Assembly (NCBI GenBank): GCA_046496815.1
Contig: JAWOGN010000118.1
Span: 1-27,315, forward strand
Origin: JAWOGN01 sp046496815
GTDB taxonomy: Bacteria; Desulfobacterota; DSM-4660; Desulfatiglandales; Desulfatiglandaceae
Length of the DNA stretch: 27,315 bases
Direction: 5' to 3'
The translations under genes and the position numbers were made by a program. The notes under the pieces were generated by a model. The model searched no databases. It saw only the letters and a list, made by a program, of their open reading frames with translations, and had not been told where the DNA came from. This document shows positions 1-6,841 of this stretch, in pieces. Numbering within the stretch: the stretch's first letter is position 1; the number at the start of each line of letters is the position of its first letter.

Positions 1-464
1 TCGGCGTCGATTCGCGTAACGCCGTTTTTCAGCTTTCTTGCAGCCCCAAAGGGGCAAAGATCGGCACATGGGGGATTTTGACAATGCATACAGCGCCGAG
101 GGATTGTCAGGGACCGTTTCTCACCGTCAATATCGACGGTGGCTTCCTGCACAAAAAGCCAGTTATACGGGGTCAGCCGATCGGTGACATCCCTCTTCTC
201 GGACCAGTCAGACACCTTCACCTTCTTGGGATACATCTTGGGAAACGGCTTTTTCGGCTCAGGGAACTTCGCGGCATTCGCCTCCTGACAGGCATCAACA
301 CAGGCCTCACAACCAATGCATTTTCGGATGTCAATGAGGGTTGCCAGTTCTTCGCGGGTGGAACCTCTCACCGAAGCAGGTAGCGGCAAAGACGATACGC
401 CCAGAGCCCCCACGGCGGCCAGACTTCCCTTGATAAAAGATCTTCGCGATAGGTTGCTCGCCAT
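1..464 (-). CDS. Tat-exported 4Fe-4S dicluster ferredoxin-type subunit (3' end outside window)
   Basis: The gene starts with ATG at 464, behind an AGGAG-type ribosome binding site, and runs off the left edge after 154 codons. It is seen only by reading the minus strand to the window edge. The first 30 residues form a twin-arginine signal (S-R-R-S-F-I-K at 6-12, then a hydrophobic stretch). A cluster motif follows with C49, C52, C55 and C59, and a second with C125, C128, C133 and C137. This fits the electron-transfer subunit family of periplasmic molybdopterin or membrane-bound oxidoreductases (HybA/NrfC/DmsB-like), which pass electrons between a catalytic subunit and a quinone-linked membrane protein. 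The partner subunits should lie to the left, outside the window, so the complex cannot be named. An ECF sigma/anti-sigma pair lies upstream on the same strand, across a 344-base gap. Family assignment is secure, the substrate unknown. Confidence 0.85.
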   Translation of the reverse strand, partial: MASNLSRRSFIKGSLAAVGALGVSSLPLPASVRGSTREELATLIDIRKCIGCEACVDACQEANAAKFPEPKKPFPKMYPKKVKVSDWSEKRDVTDRLTPYNWLFVQEATVDIDGEKRSLTIPRRCMHCQNPPCADLCPFGAARKLKNGVTRIDA

Positions 465-808
465 TTTTATTGGGTCTCCTCGCATGTTGTTGATATCCAA
501 GCAGTCCGGAGTTCTCATAGCATACGGATATCATGGATCATTCCGGCCAACTCCGGTTCCCGATCCGGGATCCGGGGCAGGCTCTGAAATTCAGGTGTGC
601 ACCGAATACCGGGTTCGTCATGCCGGGCTGGATCCGGGACCGGCATGACAAAGGAAGTTCGAACCTCCGAGTCAGTATTTTAGAGACAAAAATCGAAAAA
701 GGGTTACAGCAGAAACAGCCGCAGATATGGAATTGATATGATGGATTCGTTTGGCCCTTTGAAATAAGGCAGTTGGAGCCGCGAGGGGGGGCGCCTTCAC
801 GAAAACGC
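465..808. other. Non-coding gap upstream of the Tat ferredoxin gene
   Basis: There is no convincing gene in these 344 bases. Short open frames here lack ribosome binding sites and protein-like composition. The main structure is a palindromic repeat at 617-649. A GC-rich stretch at about 550-580 repeats GATCCGGGATCCGGG-like words. The stretch should hold the promoter of the ferredoxin subunit, but I could not pick out a convincing one. Confidence 0.5.
617..649. repeat. Palindromic GTCATGCCGG repeat (BIME/REP-like hairpin)
   Basis: Two perfect 10-base arms, GTCATGCCGG (617-626) and CCGGCATGAC (640-649), enclose a 13-base loop. A related unit, with arms beginning GTCAT and ending TGAC, occurs at 16890-16915. 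Units of this kind are dispersed extragenic palindromes in many proteobacterial genomes. There is no T-run, so it is not a typical terminator. Confidence 0.7.
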
Positions 809-1054
809 TCACATGGAATCGGACCCCAGAAATTCCTTTATCTTCATGTGCAGGCGCTGACTTGCCTCGGCCGGAATCTCTTCTGCCGCAGCCTTCTTAC
901 ACAATGCGATGGTACGCCGAAGTGAATCAAGGCATTCCCTGCATTCGGGGCACCGATCGAGGTGCGCCTCGATTTTTTCGCAGATATCAACGTCCAATTC
1001 ACCATCCAGATACTCGGAAATTCTTTGAAAATATTTCCTGCAGCTCGCTTTCAC
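809..1054 (-). CDS. Small zinc-binding (ZAS-type) anti-sigma factor
   Basis: This 81-residue soluble protein has the zinc-finger anti-sigma signature H31-x3-C35-x2-C38, plus a Cys at position 5. The spacing C5 to H31 (26), H31 to C35 (4) and C35 to C38 (3) is the same as I recall for the zinc ligands of RsrA from Streptomyces. No transmembrane segment is visible, so it should act in the cytoplasm by holding the ECF sigma factor encoded just upstream. The start is GTG, and its GTGA overlaps the sigma factor stop codon by four bases, which indicates translational coupling and matched amounts of the two proteins. By analogy with RsrA it could sense thiol oxidation, but this is inference. The C-terminal third is helical and has no recognised domain. 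Confidence 0.85.
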   Translation of the reverse strand: MKASCRKYFQRISEYLDGELDVDICEKIEAHLDRCPECRECLDSLRRTIALCKKAAAEEIPAEASQRLHMKIKEFLGSDSM

Positions 1055-1659
1055 CGGTTTTCCCCTTCCTTATAATGGCTCGAAATCTTTTCCCTCAGGA
1101 AAACGCGCGCCCGGTGCAATCTTGTTTTGACCGATTGGGCTGAAATCCTGAGTATCTCTGCGGTCTCCTGGGTACTGAATCCCTCGATATCCCGCAGATT
1201 AAAAACCAAACGGTATTTGTGGGGAAGGGCTTGAATGGCGGCATCAATGGTCTCCTTCAACTCCGCACGCAGCAGCCTATCGGAGGGGTCATCAGACCAA
1301 TCGGGTATCTCGTACCCACCACTTGGACCATCCCCCTGAACAAGGGAATCCAGGGCGATTTCCTGATCCGGCTCACACTTTTTTTTTCGCCGCTTACGGA
1401 TGCAGGCATTCGCCGCGATCTTGAAAAGCCAATTCCTCAATTTTGTCTCTTCCCGAAAGCTCTCTAAGTATCTAAAGGCACTCAAAAAAGTCTCTTGTGC
1501 AATGTCTTCCGCATCCTGAAGCCGGCCGCACATTTTGAGTCCAAATGTGAGGATTCGCTTCTCATATCTTTTCACGATCCTTTCGAGCGCTTCCATTGAG
1601 CCGGCCTTGAATGCGGCAATCAATTGATGATCTGTCGTATCAGACGCGGTATCGTTCAT
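1051..1659 (-). CDS. RNA polymerase ECF sigma-70 factor
   Basis: This 202-residue protein has sigma region 2 at about residues 15-95, including a D-A-E-D-I-A-Q-E-T-F core and the R-N-W-L-F-K-I-A-A-N region 2.4. Region 4 lies at about 140-195, with a helix-turn-helix around S-T-Q-E-T-A-E-I-L and the V-K-T-R-L-H-R-A-R end. A linker of about 45 acidic residues separates them. There is no region 1 or 3, as in ECF factors. It redirects RNA polymerase to a small regulon when released by the anti-sigma factor, whose gene overlaps its 3' end. The ATG at 1659 follows AGGGATTT. The next gene downstream on the same strand encodes the Tat ferredoxin subunit, a possible target but across a 344-base gap. 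The signal is unknown. Confidence 0.93.
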   Translation of the reverse strand: MNDTASDTTDHQLIAAFKAGSMEALERIVKRYEKRILTFGLKMCGRLQDAEDIAQETFLSAFRYLESFREETKLRNWLFKIAANACIRKRRKKKCEPDQEIALDSLVQGDGPSGGYEIPDWSDDPSDRLLRAELKETIDAAIQALPHKYRLVFNLRDIEGFSTQETAEILRISAQSVKTRLHRARVFLREKISSHYKEGENR

Positions 1660-1904
1660 ATAAATCCCTGCTTTCTGCCTGCACGTCTTTTGAAAAAGGG
1701 GTTTCGTTCAAACTCCAGAGATGAGATACTAATTCAAACGTCTCGGAGATTGTACAACTGATTGAAACAGAAGGTTTCTAATGGCATTTCTTATGCCGGC
1801 CACATGGAATAATGGAATATTGGAACAATGGAATAATGGCCACAAAATGTACATTGGCAAAGGATGCGTTTAAAAGGGTCCCACATTATTTCAACCTGGT
1901 CGTA
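1660..1904. other. Non-coding stretch upstream of the sigma factor, with start of repeat region
   Basis: There is no gene here. The first 90 bases should hold the sigma factor promoter; a GAAC-type ECF -35 box is possible at about 1705-1715 but is not convincing. A short hairpin, GGCAT-TTCTT-ATGCC, occurs at 783-797 of the second kilobase (1783-1797). A TGGAAT repeat cluster follows at about 1805-1839. Confidence 0.4.
1805..1839 (+). repeat. TGGAAT tandem-like repeat cluster 1
   Basis: Degenerate units of 7 to 9 bases, built on TGGAATAAT/TGGAATATT, are repeated four times. The same units recur at 2203-2227, and inverted at 2269-2289 and 2876-2901. In the reading frame they encode M-E-Y-W-N-N-G-like peptides, which are not expected to be real protein. 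Confidence 0.7.
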
Positions 1905-1905
1905 G

Positions 1906-2181
1906 TCAAGCAGAGGGAATAGCAGCGTCCTTTCTTGCTGTATCAAAAAGGTATTGAAGTCTATTCCAATTACCGAAGAAGGTGCCGATATACGTTAAAG
2001 GCTGTTCACAATTGGGGCATATCAAAGGATTTACACCTGTATATTCAGCCTGACATTCGACCCATGAAGGTAGGATATAGGTGTGGGTATCATCATTATC
2101 GGTTTGGTTTAAAGCAATACGAGCTTGACTTAGATACCTCTGTTTCCATCGGTTGGAAAAAAGACCTGCATAACGAATCAT
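1906..2181 (-). pseudogene. IS91-family transposase, C-terminal remnant
   Basis: Residues from M-I-R-Y-A-G-L (2181) to the stop at 1906 resemble the C-terminal part of IS91-type (Y2 HUH) transposases. The recognisable features are the R-Y-A-G-L-F-S-N-R segment, then about 40 residues later a zinc-like segment, V-N-P-L-I-C-P-N-C. Only about 90 of the usual 300-400 residues are present, and the catalytic HUH and tyrosine region is absent. The open frame continues upstream through TGGAAT repeats, which are not part of the family. This is therefore a decayed fragment, flanked on both sides by the repeat clusters. Family recognition is from motif memory and is moderately secure. Confidence 0.65.
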
Positions 2182-2202
2182 AGGAAAGAGGAAAGCCGGG
2201 TG

Positions 2203-2227
2203 GATGGAATAATGGAATAGTGGAATG
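2203..2227 (+). repeat. TGGAAT repeat cluster 2
   Basis: Three to four degenerate TGGAATAAT/TGGAATAGT units lie in the same orientation as the cluster at 1805-1839. The two clusters bracket the IS91 remnant. Confidence 0.7.
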
Positions 2228-2268
2228 ATGTGGTTAACGATTCGCATTCTTGCCCAATACTCCAACGC

Positions 2269-2289
2269 TCCATTATTCCAATATTCCAT
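2269..2289 (-). repeat. ATTCCA repeat cluster 3 (inverted)
   Basis: ATTCCA units (CCATTATTCCAATATTCCAT) lie in the opposite orientation to clusters 1 and 2, only about 40 bases from cluster 2. Clusters 2 and 3 therefore form a long imperfect inverted repeat. Confidence 0.7.
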
Positions 2290-2405
2290 CGAGTTGGGGG
2301 CTGTTTCGATCCATCGTTTGTATTGGACTACAAATTGTATGCAATGCGCAGCAAGTATGGCCGCAATATGGTAACGGATATGAGGTGCGGGACGGAGCAT
2401 AATTC

Positions 2406-2815
2406 TTATTTGGATTGAAAGTTATCTTCCCAAACATCTTTTTGCTTTTTTTGAAGTGATTCAATCAACTTAAGCAATTCATTTTCAACTTTATAGTGGA
2501 GCTTATCCAATTGCTCATATTTATCATCTGAAATTTGACCGGCTTTTTTGAAGCTTACATAACAAGAGTGAAATTCACCACACGAGCCAAGTGCAATATT
2601 TAAATGATTCAGATACTCTTTCAGGCTGCGCCGACAATAGCCTTCTGAGATATTTCTCGAAATGCTGTGGGAAGCGTCGATACAATTCGCAGCTATCTTT
2701 TTCAGTTCAAATGGGAAGTTGGCAAATACTTTATATGCCAAAAGATGTAAAGGGAAACAGCATCTTGCCAAACTCTAAGCTTTTTAAACCCTCTATTAAT
2801 GTTTTTTCGATCCAT
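2406..2815 (-). pseudogene. Four-helix-bundle protein (S23 / rRNA intervening sequence type), frameshifted
   Basis: The intact part, in the frame ending at 2406, reads as the four-helix-bundle family found in ribosomal intervening sequences and as free genes. It has L-A-Y-K-V-F near the start, I-A-A-N-C-I-D-A-S-H-S-I-S-R-N-I-S-E-G-Y, a long second half with Y-L-N-H-L-N-I-A-L-G-S-C-G-E, and a Lys-rich end. The expected N-terminus (M-D-R-K-N-I-N-R-G-F-K-K-L-R-V-W-Q-D-A) is present from the ATG at 2815, but in another frame. The two frames meet near 2745, where one base appears to be missing. The ATG at 2771 within the second frame would remove the first helix. The gene is not in an rRNA context here. 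ATTCCA repeats flank it on both sides. A sequencing error cannot be excluded. Confidence 0.75.
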
Positions 2816-2875
2816 GATTTGTTTATCTCATGAATCATGATGTTTTTCAATGAGAATGAGGTGGAATACAAACCC

Positions 2876-2901
2876 AATATTCCATCATTCCATTATTCCA
2901 A
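2876..2901 (-). repeat. ATTCCA repeat cluster 4
   Basis: Three to four ATTCCA units (as in CATCATTCCATTATTCCA) lie just upstream of the four-helix-bundle gene, in the same orientation as cluster 3. Together the two bracket that gene. The adjacent GAGCGAAGCGAACTAAG stretch looks like part of the same dispersed unit. Confidence 0.65.
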
Positions 2902-3040
2902 TTGTGAGCGAAGCGAACTAAGTTCCGCCGGAGAGCAATTCAGCGTTTTACAAAAAAAAGATACCTGACCCGGCTCAGTAATTGTCAGCCTCAAGCGCTT
3001 AAAAACCTGCACACGGAAGATACAAACCAGGAGTAAAGAC

Positions 3041-4417
3041 ATGAAGGTCGTAAAAATCGGGGGCGGCTGTTTGAAGGGAAAAGCCCAGATTGCTCAAATA
3101 CTCGAGTTGATCGCCGAAAGGGGACGCGGACACATCTTTGTGGCCTCGGCCCTGAACGGGGTAACAGATATTCTCATCGCCGGGATGACCGAAGCGCTCG
3201 CCAACGAAGCGGACATCCCAGCAATCATCAGCCGGCTGAGAAACACGCACGAGGGGGTTGCGCATCATCTGATCCCCAACGGCAGTGCTTACAAGGAGTT
3301 CACCGGCCGTTTAAACCAATCACTCAATAAACTGGAGCGCCTGTACTATGGGCTTAATTTCACCCGGGAAATTACGCCTCGAATGCGTGATGTCATCAGC
3401 AGTTTTGGAGAGCGCTTTGCGGTTGAACTCCTCGCGAGTGCCTTGAACAGCCGGAGTATTCCAGCCACCTTCCGCATGCCGCACAAAATCGGGCTTATGA
3501 CGGACGGAAAATTCGGTGATGCAACAGCGAATTTGTCTAAGACGACACGGAATTTACACCGTCATTTGAAGTCCCCGCTCAGGGAGGCAATGGTTGTCTT
3601 TATTCCCGGTTTCTTCGGAGTGAGCGATCGCGGGGATATTACCACCTTTGGCCGTGGCGGCAGCGACTACTCAGCTGCCGTGGTCGCCAGGACCATGCAG
3701 GCGGAAATTTTGGAAATCTGGAAAGACGTTCCCGGGTATTTAAGCGCTGATCCCGAGTTCGTCCCGGAGGCGCAATTGATCCCGGCGCTTTCCTATGATG
3801 AAGCGGCTGAGCTCTCCTACTTTGGTGCAAAGATACTTCACCCGCGCACCATTGAACCCCTCCGGCGAAGTAAATTGAACATCGCAATCAAAAACACACT
3901 GAATCCGGATGCACCCGGGAGCCTGATCACACCCAAGGGTTCGCGTGCAAAAAATTTTATAAAGAGTGTCTCCTATGACACCGATATCGGTATTCTGAAG
4001 GTGCATGCATCAGGGGTAGGTGCCCGACCCGGGGTGTTGGCGCGTGTCGCGAACCGCATGACGGAAACCGGCATCAACATTAAGTCGGTTGTCACTTCAC
4101 AAACCTGTATAAGCCTTCTGCTGGCATATAAGGATCTGGAGATCGGGTATCAGGCTTTGAGGTCTTTGCGGCCCAAGCCATATCGGAGGCTGGAGAAAAA
4201 CGATGACATAGCGCTGGTGAGCATCGTGGGCGAGGGAATTATTCGGCGCAAAGGAATTGCAGCCCGCTGTTTCAGTGCCGTGGCGGACCGCAACATCAAT
4301 GTAGAGATGATTTCTTTCGGCCCGTCCAGAGTGGCGCTCTATTTTATCGTTCGAAATCAAGACCTACGCGATGCTGTGGGCGCCATACATCGTACATTTT
4401 TCTCAAGGCCTCGCTGA
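3041..4417 (+). CDS. Aspartate kinase, divergent monofunctional type
   Basis: The enzyme phosphorylates aspartate, the first step toward lysine, threonine and methionine. This 458-residue protein has an N-terminal amino-acid kinase domain (1-300) and two C-terminal ACT domains (about 320-380 and 395-455) that usually bind regulatory amino acids. The kinase motifs F-G-R-G-G-S-D-Y-S-A (about 203-212), W-K-D-V-P-G-Y-L-S-A-D-P and G-A-K-I-L-H-P-R-T are clear. The N-terminal signature reads K-I-G-G-G-C-L, whereas the usual form is K-F-G-G-T-S, so the Thr-Ser pair is missing. The ATG at 3041 follows an AGGAG site. No amino-acid biosynthesis gene is adjacent; the gene stands between the repeat region and a convergent gene. 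It may be a second, specialised aspartokinase. Family call is secure, the exact role is not. Confidence 0.9.
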   Translation: MKVVKIGGGCLKGKAQIAQILELIAERGRGHIFVASALNGVTDILIAGMTEALANEADIPAIISRLRNTHEGVAHHLIPNGSAYKEFTGRLNQSLNKLERLYYGLNFTREITPRMRDVISSFGERFAVELLASALNSRSIPATFRMPHKIGLMTDGKFGDATANLSKTTRNLHRHLKSPLREAMVVFIPGFFGVSDRGDITTFGRGGSDYSAAVVARTMQAEILEIWKDVPGYLSADPEFVPEAQLIPALSYDEAAELSYFGAKILHPRTIEPLRRSKLNIAIKNTLNPDAPGSLITPKGSRAKNFIKSVSYDTDIGILKVHASGVGARPGVLARVANRMTETGINIKSVVTSQTCISLLLAYKDLEIGYQALRSLRPKPYRRLEKNDDIALVSIVGEGIIRRKGIAARCFSAVADRNINVEMISFGPSRVALYFIVRNQDLRDAVGAIHRTFFSRPR

Positions 4418-4590
4418 GAATAATTTTGGGGGAAGCATCAATGCGACGAATTACATGACGGAAGGCCTATCGCTTGAAGAACCGGTTATCGCCGGTCTCG
4501 ACCGGGATGAATCCGTGCAGTTACTTGATGGAGGTTTTGAGTGGATTCTGACATCGGATTTTACACAGGCCTTTTTATCGACACCCGTCT

Positions 4591-5058
4591 TCAATTTTCT
4601 CGGGCCAATTCAATCAAGTCATGTACAAGACGGTCCAGCGTGTCCCTGGACAAGGGCATGGGAACCTGAAAGCGCGCCTCGACTTGAGGATCATACCGAT
4701 AACGCATCAGTGAGACATCTTTGCCCGGGTTCAGCAGCACTTCAAAAAAGCTGATGACGTCGCCGTCGCGCCTGGGTGGATTGCTGCGCAGCACCGCCCT
4801 CCCCGTTTCACCTTCACACTCCAATGTCTTGAGTCTTTCATCCAGATACGTGACTCGCGCTGCTATTTTATCCGGGTGAAGATTCATTTTTCCCCGATGG
4901 CGATTCTCAAGATTGAGTTCGTTGAGCAGGCATCCCAGCCGATTCCAGTCCGCCAGTTTTACTTCCATCCGCAGCTCCCCATCAGATGCTTGAATCAACG
5001 AAGCTTGATCAAGCGGTGCCTTATTTAATTTACGCCGGATGTTTTCTATTAAAGGCAT
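4591..5058 (-). CDS. Uncharacterised 155-residue protein downstream of SpoVR
   Basis: I do not recognise a family. The protein is soluble, with no signal peptide or membrane segment. It has mixed charged helices and a possible beta-rich middle (about residues 25-115). A C-terminal helix (P-L-S-R-D-T-L-D-R-L-V-H-D-L-I-E-L-A-R) follows an R-Y-R-Y-D-P segment. The ATG at 5058 lies behind a strong G-rich site (AAGGGGGGTG). It is on the same strand as the prkA-DUF444-spoVR set, 104 bases after the spoVR stop, and could be its last gene. Good coding character (start, site, length, no overlap) makes it a likely real gene. Function unknown. Confidence 0.7.
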   Translation of the reverse strand: MPLIENIRRKLNKAPLDQASLIQASDGELRMEVKLADWNRLGCLLNELNLENRHRGKMNLHPDKIAARVTYLDERLKTLECEGETGRAVLRSNPPRRDGDVISFFEVLLNPGKDVSLMRYRYDPQVEARFQVPMPLSRDTLDRLVHDLIELAREN

Positions 5059-5162
5059 GGCCTATTTCACCCCCCTTCCTCTCATTTTCGGCCTTCTTTC
5101 AACCGTTCTTGAATACTGACAAATTGATACGTTGAAAGAAAAACCTCACCTGACGACGCGCG

Positions 5163-6824
5163 TTAGATCAATTCCCTGCTTTTGTGTTCCCTTCCATCAA
5201 AGCTTAACCGGATCCTTTTTCCCGCTTTTATGGAATCCACGTGGACAGGTCGCTTCCACAGCCGCTGGAGATTGACCAGGGTCTCCCCGGCAAAGTCCCA
5301 CTTCAAATCCTGCTCCTCATGCGCATGATCCAGGAGAAGTTCTCCTCGATTTTCGAAATTGCCGTCAACAATCCTGATTAGGGGTCGACCCAGGTTGGTG
5401 AGACTATTCAAAATCATTTCCTTGACCTTACCGAACTCGCGTGTCTTGATACGCCAAGCCGGGCTCTTATCGTTTTTTGCATAGACGAACAGTTTTTGTC
5501 GTCTGCAAAAATCGTCGGTAAAGAAGGTATCGATGAACGTCAGGTCATTATAAAGACGTCGCACTTCAAAGATTTTTTCTCTACCCCGCCCCAATTCCAA
5601 GTCCCAATTTCCCCGTGTTGCGAGATCCTCACATGATTCATAGTCTTTTCCAAAGCGGCCTTTGTTCCAACGGTCCTCGATGTCACGAAAAAGTTCTAAG
5701 CCGAGCTTGTAAGGGTTGAGTTGGAGCCTGGAGCCACCCACGGTTCCTGAATGATGATCCGCATAATCGATGACCTCGCTGTCTTTGAGGACTTTCTCAG
5801 TCATAATGCGCGAGTGCCAGTAAGTGGCCCATCCCTCATTCATGATTTTTGTCTGCCCCTGAGGAAGGAAGTAGTAGGCCTCTTCCCGGATGATAGACAG
5901 TATATCTCGTTGCCAGTTCTTGAGGGGGGCGTTCTCCAGAAGAAAGAGGAGCACATCGGCTTCGGCCGCCTCCGGAAAGTGTTTCTTCTCTCTTCGTTTG
6001 GCCTTTATCTCCTCGGTCCTTTCTTGAATAAACTCGGGTGGATTGATATAGGGCTCCATGTACCCCTTGCTTCGGAGTCGACGCGGCGAAATGGGTTCAT
6101 CCTCATCATCGAGAGAGGAATCAACCCCCTCCCCTCGCTTTCCGCGACATTCGGTGGATCCTGATTCACACTCCTGCCCCGAACAGGTTGGCGGGCCGCT
6201 CAAAGGGCGCTTGCATTGACACGGGTCGCTCTCCGAACCGCAGCGCTCACTCCCATTGGACGACCGACTCTCATCAGACCCTTCCTTTCCCCGACGTTTG
6301 ATAAAGGACCCGTGGAGGTCTATCAGGTTTTCGAGAGATAAGCAGCAATCAATGAATGTTTCCACCCGCTCTGCGCCATAACGATCCACATAGCGCTGAA
6401 TTCGTGTCGCATGGTTTGCCATCTCATCGACCATTTTCCGGTTCGTGTGGGCGAAGAAAAGATTGTTCTTAAAAAAATCACAATGGCCATAAACATGTGC
6501 CATGACCAGTTTCTGATCGACCGGATTGTTGCACTTCAGCAAATACGCATAACACGGGTCGTTGTTAATGACCATCTCGTAGATTTTGGATAACCCGTAT
6601 GCATGACTTTTTGAAAGTCTGTCGTATTCCATGCCGAATCGCCAGTGGGGATACCGGTAAGGGTAACCGCCATAGGCCGCCACCTCATTGAGTTCCCGAT
6701 AGTCGAGCACCTCAAAAATGGTCGGAAAGAAGTTCAAACCCAGTGACGCCGCATGATCCTGGATTTCATATTTCATCTCTTTGAGTTCGGTTGGAAACCG
6801 ATAAGCGGCGGATTTTTTTAACAT
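5163..6824 (-). CDS. spoVR: SpoVR family protein with a Cys-rich insert
   Basis: SpoVR/YcgB proteins are conserved partners of PrkA and YeaH. In Bacillus they affect spore cortex; in other bacteria the biochemical role is unsettled. This copy has 553 residues, longer than the roughly 470-510 of well-known members. The conserved body is visible at 30-180 (P-Y-R-Y-P-H-W-R-F-G; V-M-A-H-V-Y-G-H-C-D-F-F-K-N-N) and 255-553 (N-E-G-W-A-T-Y-W-H). Between them, residues about 180-250 form a hydrophilic Ser/Gly/Glu-rich insert with six Cys (195, 202, 204, 214, 219, 226). This explains the extra length. The gene begins 17 bases after the DUF444 gene, so they are co-transcribed. The conserved His and Glu residues suggest a metal site, but this is inference. 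Confidence 0.93.
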   Translation of the reverse strand: MLKKSAAYRFPTELKEMKYEIQDHAASLGLNFFPTIFEVLDYRELNEVAAYGGYPYRYPHWRFGMEYDRLSKSHAYGLSKIYEMVINNDPCYAYLLKCNNPVDQKLVMAHVYGHCDFFKNNLFFAHTNRKMVDEMANHATRIQRYVDRYGAERVETFIDCCLSLENLIDLHGSFIKRRGKEGSDESRSSNGSERCGSESDPCQCKRPLSGPPTCSGQECESGSTECRGKRGEGVDSSLDDEDEPISPRRLRSKGYMEPYINPPEFIQERTEEIKAKRREKKHFPEAAEADVLLFLLENAPLKNWQRDILSIIREEAYYFLPQGQTKIMNEGWATYWHSRIMTEKVLKDSEVIDYADHHSGTVGGSRLQLNPYKLGLELFRDIEDRWNKGRFGKDYESCEDLATRGNWDLELGRGREKIFEVRRLYNDLTFIDTFFTDDFCRRQKLFVYAKNDKSPAWRIKTREFGKVKEMILNSLTNLGRPLIRIVDGNFENRGELLLDHAHEEQDLKWDFAGETLVNLQRLWKRPVHVDSIKAGKRIRLSFDGREHKSRELI

Positions 6825-6841
6825 GCTCGTATCATCGTCTC

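Noticed and set aside
1783..1797. GGCAT-TTCTT-ATGCC hairpin, also resembling a -24/-12 promoter
   Set aside because: The palindrome gives the promoter-like spacing by itself, the -12 box is poor, and no gene follows.
1906..2400. Reading the full 164-codon frame as one protein
   Set aside because: The upstream half is translated TGGAAT repeat and unrelated DNA. Only the part from about 2181 downward resembles a transposase.
4481..4496. ACCGG/CCGGT hairpin between convergent genes
   Set aside because: The 5-bp stem has no T-run on either side, so it is too weak to call a terminator.
4371..4754. Open frame of 127 codons after the aspartate kinase
   Set aside because: It starts inside the kinase gene and ends antisense to the 155-residue gene. 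The middle part reads acceptably but has no ribosome site or known domain.
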